Of a stretch of 7,292 nucleotides of DNA, positions 1-6,133 are shown piece by piece. Origin of the DNA: Spirochaetia bacterium (lineage in GTDB: Bacteria > Spirochaetota > Spirochaetia > PWKH01); assembly GCA_007128345.1 (NCBI GenBank), contig SKXS01000006.1, positions 1 to 7,292 of the forward strand. Reading direction: 5' to 3'. The notes under the pieces are model-generated. The model had not been told where the DNA came from and searched no databases. It saw only the letters and a list, made by a program, of their open reading frames with translations. Every line of letters starts with the position of its first letter. Positions within the stretch are counted from its first letter, which is position 1. The translations under genes and the position numbers were made by a program.

Positions 1-110
1 AATGAGGGATGGTCGATGTAGGCGTCCCCGGTGACCACAATGTAGTCGCACAGGTCCCAGCCGCGGGCATCCATATCATCGCGGCTGACAGGAAGCAGGT
101 CGCTTTTCAT
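1..110 (-). CDS. YgiQ-family radical SAM protein, N-terminal 36 codons only
   Basis: Reading the minus strand from the ATG at 110-108 gives 36 codons without a stop, up to the window edge. The translation contains PVSRDDMDARGWDLCD followed by VVTGDAYIDHPS. This closely matches the N-terminal block of YgiQ (UPF0313) proteins, which carry an 'MSREEMDQLGWD...VTGDAYVDHPSFG' segment ahead of the radical SAM core. The catalytic CxxxCxxC cluster lies outside the window, so activity cannot be judged, and the cellular role of the family is poorly known. The frame stays open upstream of this ATG, with another ATG near 191, but that extension (MLLSDIWCTGKPG...) has no family resemblance that I recognise. 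No strong Shine-Dalgarno precedes the ATG at 110. The gene is divergent from the glycosidase gene, separated by about 93 bases. Confidence 0.8.
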   Translation of the reverse strand, partial: MKSDLLPVSRDDMDARGWDLCDYIVVTGDAYIDHPS

Positions 111-203
111 GGAGTGAGGGTACCAGAGGGATGCTAATTTGTGAATCCCCGGACCAGGCTTACCTGTACACCATATATCGCTAAGTAACATACGTAAAAA
201 TTG
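111..203. other. Divergent intergenic region
   Basis: This 93-base gap separates two divergent genes and should hold both of their promoters. I found no hexamer pair close to the sigma-70 consensus on either strand and no inverted repeat worth naming. In the plus direction a TAA at 195-197 sits in frame just before the TTG (201) and ATG (204) start candidates, which fixes the earliest possible start of the downstream gene. Confidence 0.4.
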
Positions 204-1748
204 ATGAACTCCTACCGCAGAATGTTTGACTTCTCAAGGTACATGTTGTATCTTTATTATGCGGATAAGTGGGCGAAAAAGTCTTTATATTTTCCTCAAT
301 ACAAAACAAGGAGTTGCCGTTTGGCGAAGGAGAGTCTCCCATCGGTACATTTTTATGATCAGGATTTTGTTGAAGTGTATGACCGTACCTGGGTATGGAT
401 TCAGGACTGCTGGAAACCGGGAACCAAAGGAAGCGGCTTTGACGGCAGCCACCTAGTATACGAAGAGCAGGAGACATACCATCAGTACTATGCACTTATA
501 GCAACATTTTTTCTCGTCTACAGCAACCAGTCGTTCCCTCCGTACCAGTTGATTGACTTCATGTACCAGCGGCAGGAGCCAGACGGGGCAATCAGGGGAG
601 AGTACTCCCTTGAGGACGGATCCCCTGTGGTGAGCAGAGAAAATCCTGAAGGGATTCACCCTCCCCTCTTTGCGTATGCCGAGTACAACCTGTTCAACAA
701 GCTCGGCAACAAGAAACGTCTCAAGGAAATAGTGGTCTATCTGCAGCGCTATGTAAAGTGGCTTGAAGTTACCTGCAAGGCTGAGAACGGTCTCTACGTG
801 GTTCCCCATGAAGCGACCATGATGTACAATGCTGTAGATCCGCGGGTCACCTATTCACTTTCCTTCAATGCGCAACTTGCAGTCAATGCGCTCTACCTGT
901 CGTTAATAGGAGATATTCTCAACGACAAGGAGATGAGCTTTCTCTACAAGCGTCAGTATTTTACGTTGAAGACACGGATCAATTCCCTCATGTGGAATCA
1001 GGAAGACGGGTTCTACTATGACCTTGACGAGAACGAGCAGCAGGTTCCGCTGAAGACCATAGGAGCATATTGGACCCTACTTGCGGAGATTCCCAACGAA
1101 GCACGGGCTGAACTGCTTATTGCGCATCTTAAGGATCCTGGATCCTTCGGTACGGAGAACCCGTTTCCTACTGTTGCGGTAAGCGAACCGCTGTTCTCAG
1201 AGAACGGCAATGGGTACCATGGCTCGGTAGTTCCTTTTTTTACATTCATGGTGATGAAGGGACTGGAAAAGTACGGTCAATATGATTTTGCCCGTGAGTG
1301 TGCGATACGGCACCTCTACTTCCTGCTTGATACCCTGCACCCCGACGGAAAAGATATTGGGGACATCTACGAAGCGTACCTTCCTTCACGGGAGGGCGCT
1401 CCTTCCGGGTCACCTGAGATGCCCTGGTTTCCTAAAAAGCACTTTCTACCCATGGCTGCGATATCAACGGTCAGCATGATGATTGAACATGTTCTGGGGT
1501 TCAACATCAGTCTGCCGAAGAAAACAGTCGACTGGGTGATGCCAACTCTGGAAGCCATGGGAATCGAAAAGCTGTCGCTCAAGCGGAACCTTATCACCAT
1601 TCTGAGCAGCAAGAATACCCGCGGATGGGAAATACGGCTTGAGTCGGAGAAGCTCTACTACTTCACCATCAGTATCCTTGATGAGCGAAAGTCCAAGACC
1701 CTGCCGATTCCTTCAGGCAAGTGCTCAATGCTCATTGACAAGCTGTAG
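204..1748 (+). CDS. (alpha/alpha)6-barrel glycosidase-like protein (MGH/GH37/GH63-type fold)
   Basis: The protein has 514 residues, no signal peptide and no membrane segment, so it is probably cytoplasmic. Landmarks resemble the trehalase / mannosylglycerate-hydrolase-like six-hairpin glycosidases: QEPDGAIRGEY (from residue 124), a GLYVVPHEATMMYNAVDPR block (from about residue 197), LMWNQEDGFYYDLDE (W264), GNGYHGSVVPFF (H339), and IYEAYLPSREG with E390. In this clan a Glu in a late 'YExY' motif acts as base and an Asp in an 'ESGMDNSPR'-like motif acts as acid. The Glu is present. The Asp position appears to be Met or Tyr, with a nearby D212. Substrate cannot be predicted, and a storage or compatible-solute sugar is only a guess. 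The start is ATG 204. TTG 201 and ATG 222 are alternatives, and none has a convincing Shine-Dalgarno. djlA follows after 23 bases, probably on the same transcript. Confidence 0.75.
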   Translation: MNSYRRMFDFSRYMLYLYYADKWAKKSLYFPQYKTRSCRLAKESLPSVHFYDQDFVEVYDRTWVWIQDCWKPGTKGSGFDGSHLVYEEQETYHQYYALIATFFLVYSNQSFPPYQLIDFMYQRQEPDGAIRGEYSLEDGSPVVSRENPEGIHPPLFAYAEYNLFNKLGNKKRLKEIVVYLQRYVKWLEVTCKAENGLYVVPHEATMMYNAVDPRVTYSLSFNAQLAVNALYLSLIGDILNDKEMSFLYKRQYFTLKTRINSLMWNQEDGFYYDLDENEQQVPLKTIGAYWTLLAEIPNEARAELLIAHLKDPGSFGTENPFPTVAVSEPLFSENGNGYHGSVVPFFTFMVMKGLEKYGQYDFARECAIRHLYFLLDTLHPDGKDIGDIYEAYLPSREGAPSGSPEMPWFPKKHFLPMAAISTVSMMIEHVLGFNISLPKKTVDWVMPTLEAMGIEKLSLKRNLITILSSKNTRGWEIRLESEKLYYFTISILDERKSKTLPIPSGKCSMLIDKL

Positions 1749-1771
1749 AGCATGTGCAAGGAGAATCTCAC

Positions 1772-2575
1772 ATGGCATGGATAGGTAAAGTTATTGGAGG
1801 AACCGTCGGTCTTGTGATCGGAGGCCCCCTTGGCATGGTTGCCGGGGCTGCTTTCGGGCATATGATCGATAAAAGTGCTGACCAGGAGTACATACCCCAC
1901 CAGAAGCGCACCGGAGAGAACAGATTCTACATCCATCAAGGAGGGAAGGTGTTCGCCGGAGAGGAGCTCTATCAGGCTCAGATGGTCTTCTTTGTCGGGA
2001 CGTTCTCCATGCTCGCTAAACTTGCCAAGGCTGATGGAGCAGTGAGTGACAATGAACGCAGAAAGGTGCAGGAGTTCATAGAACAGGATCTCAGGCTCAC
2101 CGGGGAGAGCCGTGATGCAGCCTATCGTATTTTTGAGACTGCCTTGAGTGAACGGGGCACCTTCGAAGAATTTGCCCTGCAGTACTACCAGCAGTTCAGC
2201 AGTGAGCCTCACATGCTTGAAATGGTATCAGATATCCTGTACCGTGTTGCGGCTGCTGACGGGCGCATCACCCCTGCTGAAGAACAGCTGATCAATATGG
2301 CAGCCCACATATTCCGTCTCTCCCGGGGGTTCATGGGTGGACTCCGTGCTAAGTACATGGGTAAGAGAGCTGAGTCCTCTTATGCTGTGCTAGGGGTCAG
2401 TCCTTCGGCCACAAACGAGGAAGTAAAGCGGGCATACCGGAAGCAGGTAAGCGACTACCATCCTGATAAAATAGCTTCGAAGGGACTGCCCGATGAGTTC
2501 ATCACCTTCGCCCATGAGAAATTCAGGGAAATCCAGGAAGCCTACGAACAGGTGCGCAAGGAGCGGGGACTGTAG
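1772..2575 (+). CDS. djlA: DjlA-type membrane-anchored J-domain protein (TerB-DnaJ)
   Basis: The protein has 267 residues, close to E. coli DjlA in length and domain order. Residues 4-30 form one glycine-rich hydrophobic segment ending GHMIDKS, matching the DjlA N-terminal anchor (GHMFDKA). Residues about 65-185 form a TerB-like helical domain with two acidic repeats, KADGAVSDNE (86-95) and AADGRITPAEE (161-171). Residues 203-267 form a C-terminal J domain with the HPD motif at H230-P231-D232, then KGLPDEF and EIQEAYEQVRKERG. By family knowledge it would stimulate DnaK ATPase at the inner face of the cytoplasmic membrane. The start is ATG 1772, because AAGGAGA lies 8-9 bases upstream. A GTG at 1754 would add six residues and put that Shine-Dalgarno inside the gene. 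It follows the glycosidase gene and converges on recR with a 4-base gap, leaving no room for a terminator between them. Confidence 0.88.
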   Translation: MAWIGKVIGGTVGLVIGGPLGMVAGAAFGHMIDKSADQEYIPHQKRTGENRFYIHQGGKVFAGEELYQAQMVFFVGTFSMLAKLAKADGAVSDNERRKVQEFIEQDLRLTGESRDAAYRIFETALSERGTFEEFALQYYQQFSSEPHMLEMVSDILYRVAAADGRITPAEEQLINMAAHIFRLSRGFMGGLRAKYMGKRAESSYAVLGVSPSATNEEVKRAYRKQVSDYHPDKIASKGLPDEFITFAHEKFREIQEAYEQVRKERGL

Positions 2576-2579
2576 AACC

Positions 2580-3179
2580 CTACCTGCCGAGTTCAGTTCT
2601 GCCGCGAAGCGAACGCGCGATAGTGATGCGGTCGGCGTATTCGATATCGCCGCCGACGGGAATTCCTGAAGCCAGACGAGTTACCCGTACCTGCAAATCC
2701 TTGAGCAGGTGCGCAATGTAGAGTGCAGTGGTATCTCCCTCTTCAGTCGGATTGGTGGCGATAATTACCTCCCTGATTCCCGACTCCCTGATACGTATAA
2801 CGATTTTTCCAAGCTGCAGCTGATCAGGTCCTATTCCGTCCAATGGAGAGATGACACCGTCCAGCACGTGGTACAGTCCGTGGTACGCTCCGGTGTTCTC
2901 AAGAGTGAGCACATCCTGCGGATGTTCCACGATGCAGAGGGTACCCCGGTCCCTGGATGGAGAAGTGCACATGGTACAGGGGTTTTCATCTGTCTCAGTA
3001 AAGGATCCGCATGTACTGCACCTGATGATTTTTTTCTGAATACCGTGAATCAGCCTGGCCAGTCTGGTATTGAGTTCCTGGTCTGTCTGCAGCAGATGGT
3101 AGGCGATGCGCGATGCACTCTTCTTACCGATACCCGGCATCCGGGAAAGCGCCTGGATGAGTTCTTCAAGAACCGTCAT
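2580..3179 (-). CDS. recR: Recombination mediator protein RecR
   Basis: The protein has 199 residues, the normal RecR length. It shows the helix-hairpin-helix DNA-binding segment MPGIGKKSASRIAYHLL (from residue 14), a four-cysteine zinc site (C54, C57, C68, C71), and a TOPRIM domain from about residue 80 with CIVEHPQDV, YHVLDG, SPLDGIGP and ATNPTEEGDTTALY. The C-terminal signature is SGIPVGGDIEYAD. RecR works with RecO and RecF to load RecA on single-stranded gaps. Its ATG overlaps the ybaB stop as ATGA (3176-3179), so translation is probably coupled. It is the last gene of the dnaX-ybaB-recR set, and its stop lies 4 bases from the convergent djlA stop. Confidence 0.97.
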   Translation of the reverse strand: MTVLEELIQALSRMPGIGKKSASRIAYHLLQTDQELNTRLARLIHGIQKKIIRCSTCGSFTETDENPCTMCTSPSRDRGTLCIVEHPQDVLTLENTGAYHGLYHVLDGVISPLDGIGPDQLQLGKIVIRIRESGIREVIIATNPTEEGDTTALYIAHLLKDLQVRVTRLASGIPVGGDIEYADRITIARSLRGRTELGR

Positions 3180-3502
3180 ACCTGTCCTGGAAACCTACCG
3201 GGAAAAGGAAATCCTCCAAATGCACCCGCAGTTTCTTCTTGGATCTTATCTTTGAGGTTAGACATCGCGGCGTTGAACGCAGCACGGACAAGGTCCTGGA
3301 GCATTTCAGTATCTCCATCTTCCACAGCTTCCTGCGCTATCTCGACCTGGGTGACCTCCATCAGACCGGTCATGCGGATGGTCACGATCCCACCGCCCGC
3401 GGTACCGCTTGCCTGGAGAGTCTTAAGCTGCTCCTGCATCTCCTGGTACTTTGCCTGCAGATCCTTCACGTTGAATTGCTTAAGGAGATCCATTGGATTC
3501 AT
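3176..3502 (-). CDS. ybaB: YbaB/EbfC nucleoid-associated DNA-binding protein
   Basis: The protein has 108 residues, typical of YbaB/EbfC. It has an N-terminal helix rich in Gln, Lys and Glu (about residues 8-30, KDLQAKYQEMQEQL), a central strand region with GGGIVTIRMTGLMEV, and a C-terminal helix (LVRAAFNAAMSNLKDKIQEE) followed by a Gly/Phe/Pro-rich tail. The family forms dimeric tweezers that bind DNA. The Borrelia homologue EbfC is a nucleoid-associated regulator. The start at 3502 is set by AGGAGG ending 5 bases upstream of the ATG. That start lies inside dnaX (23-base overlap), and the stop overlaps the recR start, so the three genes form a tightly coupled set. Confidence 0.95.
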   Translation of the reverse strand: MNPMDLLKQFNVKDLQAKYQEMQEQLKTLQASGTAGGGIVTIRMTGLMEVTQVEIAQEAVEDGDTEMLQDLVRAAFNAAMSNLKDKIQEETAGAFGGFPFPGRFPGQV

Positions 3503-5054
3503 TGGTTCCTCCTGTGACTATCTCTCCTCTGAACAGATGCCTCACGATATCGACAGTGTCATCACTTGAGGCTGCAGCAGGTGATGCTGCCTGTTTCGGT
3601 TCCTCCCGGGGACGGATGCGTACCGGGACCTCCTGTCCAGCTGCCTCGGCAAGGGTATGCGCAATGACTGGAATATCCTGGGATGCGGTACGTGCTGCAT
3701 ACGGTGTCTCAACAGTAAATATGAGTGCTCCCTGTTCAAGGCTCCACGGAGCTTTTTCCAGCATAGCCGCAAGGGATGGACGTGTCTGCTTGAGCGAGCG
3801 CATACAATGGGCAATATCCGCTTCGGTAAGCACTTTCCTGGCCTCAGGTTTCTGCGGTTGTGCTGCCGACGGCTCGGTGCCGACACGGGATTCGTGGGGA
3901 TTTACAGCTGACATACCCAGCGCATCCCGCATGGCTTTCAGTTTCTTGTAGAGGACTCCGGGAGATACTTTCTCACGGAGCGCGGCCAGGCGGCTGAGCA
4001 GCAGCTCAAGCTCATAGCGCTGGTTGACTGAATATCGGATATTCCGGTACAGGGTAAGCAGCATATCTATGGCAGTTTCAATCTGTTCGGAAGAAAAGGT
4101 CTCCAGTGCAACTGCAGAGAAGAGCTCCTTCCTGCTGCCGAGCAGTGATTCCCGGGTTATGCCGTGCTTGAGCAGCAGCAGGCTTCTGAAATACTCCGTG
4201 AGGTCAATAACAAACTGTTCAATGGACACACCATGGGAAAGCACCGTCTCCGCCTGGCTGATAACTTCCGTAACATTTCCCTGTGCCATGCCTTCCACCA
4301 GCTCAGTTATGGTGTCTGTACCGATAAGGCCGAGCTTGTCCCTGATTTTCTCCATGGTGACTTCACCCTGGGAGAAGGAGACGATCTGGTCTAAAAGGGT
4401 GTATGCATCCCGCAGGGATCCTGTAGATTCCTTGGCAATCCAAAACAGCGCGTCCCGATCTACGGAGATGTTCTGTTCCTCAGCCGCCTCGGCAAGCTTC
4501 TCCTGGATTATCTCAATGCTGATGAGCTGGAAATGGAACTGCTGGCACCGTGACCGGATCGTTGCCGGGACCTTGTGAATCTCCGTAGTTGCAAAGACAA
4601 ATACGATGTAGGGAGGCGGTTCCTCTATGGTTTTAAGCAGCGCGTTGAATGCGCTGTTTGAGAGCATGTGCACTTCATCGATGATATAGACCTTGTAGCG
4701 GCTGCTGTTGGGAGCAAAGAGCACCTCGTTCTTGATCTCTCTGACATCGTTGACCGAGGTATTGCTTGCGCCGTCTATTTCGATGACATCAAGGGCATGC
4801 CCGGAAGCGATTTCATGGCAGTTCGGGCAATCTCCGCACGGAGTTGCATTCGGGCCGTTATCACAGTTGAGCGCTTTTGCCAAAATACGTGCAGCGGAGG
4901 TCTTCCCGACGCCCCTGGGTCCGGAAAAAAGATACGCGTGGGCAATTCGATTCTGGGAGAGGGAACTCATGAGGGTGGATACCACAAATGACTGGCCTGA
5001 CAGCTCCTCAAACACCCGGGGACGCTTGCGGTTTGCAGTTACCTCGTAAGCCAT
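3480..5054 (-). CDS. dnaX: DNA polymerase III clamp-loader subunit DnaX (tau/gamma)
   Basis: The protein has 524 residues. The AAA+ clamp-loader core is intact: Walker A GPRGVGKT (45-52), zinc-binding cysteines C64, C73, C76 and C79, Walker B IIDEVHML (124-131), the SRC arginine-finger motif S168-R169-C170, and sensor 2 TGSLRDA (211-217). The collar region follows, then a low-complexity Ala/Pro/Ser linker and a short C-terminal domain ending VRHLFRGEIV. It loads the sliding clamp and tethers polymerase at the fork. The N-terminus (VTANRKRPRVFEEL) departs from the common 'ARKWRP' form and recalls spirochaete DnaX. The start is ATG 5054 with AGGAG about 9 bases upstream. I see no convincing programmed frameshift heptamer, so a separate gamma form is not supported. 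It follows the SRP RNA and overlaps ybaB. Confidence 0.96.
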   Translation of the reverse strand: MAYEVTANRKRPRVFEELSGQSFVVSTLMSSLSQNRIAHAYLFSGPRGVGKTSAARILAKALNCDNGPNATPCGDCPNCHEIASGHALDVIEIDGASNTSVNDVREIKNEVLFAPNSSRYKVYIIDEVHMLSNSAFNALLKTIEEPPPYIVFVFATTEIHKVPATIRSRCQQFHFQLISIEIIQEKLAEAAEEQNISVDRDALFWIAKESTGSLRDAYTLLDQIVSFSQGEVTMEKIRDKLGLIGTDTITELVEGMAQGNVTEVISQAETVLSHGVSIEQFVIDLTEYFRSLLLLKHGITRESLLGSRKELFSAVALETFSSEQIETAIDMLLTLYRNIRYSVNQRYELELLLSRLAALREKVSPGVLYKKLKAMRDALGMSAVNPHESRVGTEPSAAQPQKPEARKVLTEADIAHCMRSLKQTRPSLAAMLEKAPWSLEQGALIFTVETPYAARTASQDIPVIAHTLAEAAGQEVPVRIRPREEPKQAASPAAASSDDTVDIVRHLFRGEIVTGGTNESNGSP

Positions 5055-5076
5055 GACAGAACACTCCTCATGCCGG

Positions 5077-5105
5077 ATTATACACTATTGAAGCAATAAA
5101 AAAAC
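5077..5105 (-). promoter_or_regulatory. Probable dnaX promoter
   Basis: An exact TATAAT (-10) lies at 5077-5082 on the minus strand. Seventeen bases upstream is only GTTTTT (5100-5105), a poor -35 that overlaps the T-tract ending the SRP RNA. The start point would fall near 5070, giving a leader of about 15 bases that carries the dnaX Shine-Dalgarno. This would let dnaX-ybaB-recR be expressed independently of the upstream stable-RNA transcript. Confidence 0.6.
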
Positions 5106-5113
5106 CCCTTCAG
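5098..5113 (-). terminator. SRP RNA 3' end acting as intrinsic terminator
   Basis: The 3' strand of the SRP RNA closing helix, CTGAAGGGG (5113 to 5105), is followed at once by seven T (5104-5098). Its partner CCCCTTCAG is the 5' end of the RNA (5229-5221), so the terminator stem is the 9-bp closing helix of the RNA itself. Termination could be partial, but the T-tract position fits release of the mature 3' end. Confidence 0.6.
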
Positions 5114-5229
5114 CTCCGATCAAGTCATCTGGGTCACATCACCGGGTCACTTACCGCTGCTACCTTCCGGTCCTGACGGGGTTGGGTGACTGCTGATTGC
5201 CCAGAACCTGATCATCAACACTGAAGGGG
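5105..5229 (-). ncRNA. ffs: Signal recognition particle RNA, small bacterial (4.5S) type
   Basis: The minus strand carries the diagnostic 4.5S core GTCAGGACCGGAAGGTAGCAGC. The GGAA tetraloop (5165-5168) is followed by the AGCAGC side of the symmetric loop bound by the Ffh M domain. A 9-bp perfect closing helix, CCCCTTCAG with CTGAAGGGG, defines ends at 5229 and 5105, for a length of about 125. There is no Alu domain, so this is the short form, slightly longer than the 114-nt E. coli RNA. It pairs with Ffh to deliver ribosomes making membrane proteins to the translocon. Its 5' end lies only 6 bases after tRNA-Ser(GGA) and no promoter is visible between them, so it is probably cut out of the tRNA operon transcript. 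Confidence 0.95.
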
Positions 5230-5235
5230 AACATT

Positions 5236-5323
5236 CGGAGAGAGAGGGATTCGAACCCTCGGTACCCTTTAGGGGTACACACGCTTTCCAAGCGTGCACC
5301 TTCGGCCACTCGGTCATCTCTCC
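5236..5323 (-). tRNA. tRNA-Ser(GGA)
   Basis: The 88-nt cloverleaf has acceptor GGAGAGA paired with TCTCTCC and discriminator G. The anticodon stem is CACGC/GCGTG around loop TTGGAAA, giving anticodon GGA, which reads UCC and UCU. The long variable arm (GTACCCCTAAAGGGTAC helix) and the T-loop TTCGAAT are class II serine features. CCA is not encoded. It is the last tRNA before the SRP RNA. Confidence 0.97.
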
Positions 5324-5354
5324 CTGTTCAGCCGCATCTGCCAGATAAAAAAAG

Positions 5355-5442
5355 CGGAGAGAGAGGGATTCGAACCCTCGGTACCGCATAACGGTACAAC
5401 GGATTTCGAGTCCGCCCGATTCAACCGCTCTCGCATCTCTCC
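5355..5442 (-). tRNA. tRNA-Ser(CGA)
   Basis: The 88-nt class II tRNA has acceptor GGAGAGA/TCTCTCC and discriminator G. The anticodon stem is GCGGA/TCCGT around loop CTCGAAA, giving anticodon CGA, which reads UCG. The long variable arm is a GTACCG...CGGTAC helix. CCA is not encoded, and a run of seven T follows one base after the discriminator. Confidence 0.97.
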
Positions 5443-5447
5443 TTTTT

Positions 5448-5521
5448 TGTACCCAAGAGGATTCGAACCTCCGACCTTTAGATCCGCAATCTAATGCTCT
5501 ATCCAGCTGAGCTATGGGTAC
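5448..5521 (-). tRNA. tRNA-Arg(GCG)
   Basis: The 74-nt class I tRNA has acceptor GTACCCA/TGGGTAC and discriminator A. The D-stem is GCTC/GAGC, with A after the GG of the D-loop, an arginine identity position. The anticodon stem is TTAGA/TCTAA around loop TTGCGGA, giving anticodon GCG, which reads CGC and by wobble CGU. The T-loop is TTCGAAT. CCA is not encoded. Bacteria usually decode these codons with anticodon ACG, edited to inosine, so GCG is noteworthy. It is the only non-serine tRNA in the cluster, 5 bases upstream of tRNA-Ser(CGA). Confidence 0.95.
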
Positions 5522-5530
5522 TTAAAAAAA

Positions 5531-5618
<88 letters not shown>

Positions 5619-5634
5619 TGGTAAAAATACGATA

Positions 5635-5719
5635 CGGAGAAGGTGGGATTCGAACCCACGGAGCCTTGCGGCTCAACGGTTTTCAAGACCGCCTCCTTCG
5701 ACCACTCGGACACCTCTCC
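5635..5719 (-). tRNA. tRNA-Ser(TGA)
   Basis: The 85-nt class II tRNA has acceptor GGAGAGG/CTTCTCC with one G-T pair, and discriminator G. The anticodon stem is GCGGT/ACCGT around loop CTTGAAA, giving anticodon TGA, which reads UCA and, with a modified U34, other UCN codons. The variable arm is GAGCC...GGCTC. CCA is not encoded. It is the first gene of the stable-RNA operon, only a few bases after the predicted transcription start. Confidence 0.97.
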
Positions 5720-5732
5720 AAATCGGTTTATC

Positions 5733-5761
5733 ACTATACTTGCCAGAGGTTGCTTTGTCAA
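5733..5761 (-). promoter_or_regulatory. Near-consensus sigma-70 promoter of the tRNA/SRP RNA operon
   Basis: On the minus strand TTGACA (5761-5756) is separated by exactly 17 bases from TATAGT (5738-5733). This is a perfect -35 and a 5/6 -10 match at ideal spacing. The start point is expected near 5726, a few bases before the first tRNA at 5719. No promoter of similar quality is visible between the tRNAs, so it probably drives all five and the SRP RNA. Confidence 0.88.
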
Positions 5762-5885
5762 TAACCGCGTATTTCACCCTCATTGAGAAGTGATAATGTC
5801 GTAGGGAGGCGGAAGGGAAATTGTTGCAAAGTTCCAGAAAGCAGAGCAAAGGAAATGGAAATAAGCTATAGTAGCCCGAAGCAAC
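5762..5885. other. Intergenic region upstream of the tRNA promoter
   Basis: These 124 bases lie between the tRNA promoter and the terminator next to them. I see no ORF, no strong promoter and no extended repeat. A minus-strand open frame crosses the stretch but runs straight through the promoter and into the first tRNA, so I treat it as chance. Confidence 0.5.
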
Positions 5886-5930
5886 AAAAAGGGTTGGTTC
5901 ACCGAGACCATCATCTACCGGAACCAACCC
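5886..5930 (-). terminator. Intrinsic terminator for minus-strand transcription
   Basis: On the minus strand GGGTTGGTTC and GAACCAACCC form a perfect 10-bp stem around a 20-base loop, followed directly by TTTTT. It lies 126 bases past the stop of the exported barrel-like protein and upstream of the tRNA promoter, a sensible place to insulate the two units. The loop is longer than usual, which keeps confidence moderate. Confidence 0.7.
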
Positions 5931-5953
5931 ACTTCTAGAAAGGCGGTTACAGT

Positions 5954-6133
5954 ATGACCTGGAATGAGCTCACAGTGCAAGAGATCAAAGATCTAACTGA
6001 GGAGAAAACCGCGTACTTCACAGGTGAAATCGTCAAAAACAGGGTGCTGAAGTCTGCTACAGTGAATACCTGGCTCCAATACTTGCCCCCAAACCAAATC
6101 CTAAGCCGACACCTCCTGATCTTACAATTATAA
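5954..6133 (+). pseudogene. Possible truncated gene start, 59-codon ORF of unknown function
   Basis: The ATG at 5954 is preceded by GAAAGGCGG about 7 bases upstream, a plausible Shine-Dalgarno. It opens MTWNELTVQEIKDLTEEKTA, continues with YFTGEIVKNRVLK, and stops at TAA 6131-6133. The first 33 residues look like a soluble, charged helical protein start with coding-like codon choice. From about 6057 the ORF runs antisense to the 3' end of the exported barrel-like gene and the sequence (VNTWLQYLPPNQILS...) loses that look. The simplest reading is a gene cut near 6055 by a rearrangement. It could equally be a chance ORF in a 3' untranslated region, and I do not recognise the family. Confidence 0.35.

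Noticed and set aside
111..192. N-terminal extension of the YgiQ-family protein to an ATG near 191.
   Set aside because: The frame is open, but the added residues match nothing I recognise and a TAGGAG lies about 16 bases from that ATG, too far. The ATG at 110 starts where the family block begins.
2709..3569. A 286-codon plus-strand ORF opposite recR, ybaB and the end of dnaX.
   Set aside because: It is antisense to three confidently identified genes, and its composition (rich in Ser, Arg and Cys) is typical of a shadow frame.
3740..3775. Possible programmed frameshift in dnaX: an A-run (GGAAAAAGC on the minus strand) followed by a GCTC/GAGC hairpin, as for the gamma form in E. coli.
   Set aside because: In the dnaX frame the codons are CTG GAA AAA GCT, so there is no X-XXY-YYZ slippery heptamer. 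The hairpin starts with no spacer, and the alternative frame stays open for a long way instead of stopping promptly.
5673..5927. An 84-codon minus-strand ORF crossing the tRNA promoter.
   Set aside because: It runs through the terminator, the near-consensus promoter and into tRNA-Ser(TGA), has no Shine-Dalgarno and no family resemblance.
5891..5930. The 10-bp inverted repeat considered as a second integron attC or a transposon end.
   Set aside because: It has no GTTRRRY/RYYYAAC boxes in the right places, no target duplication and no transposase. A T5 run directly after it on the minus strand makes a terminator the better explanation.
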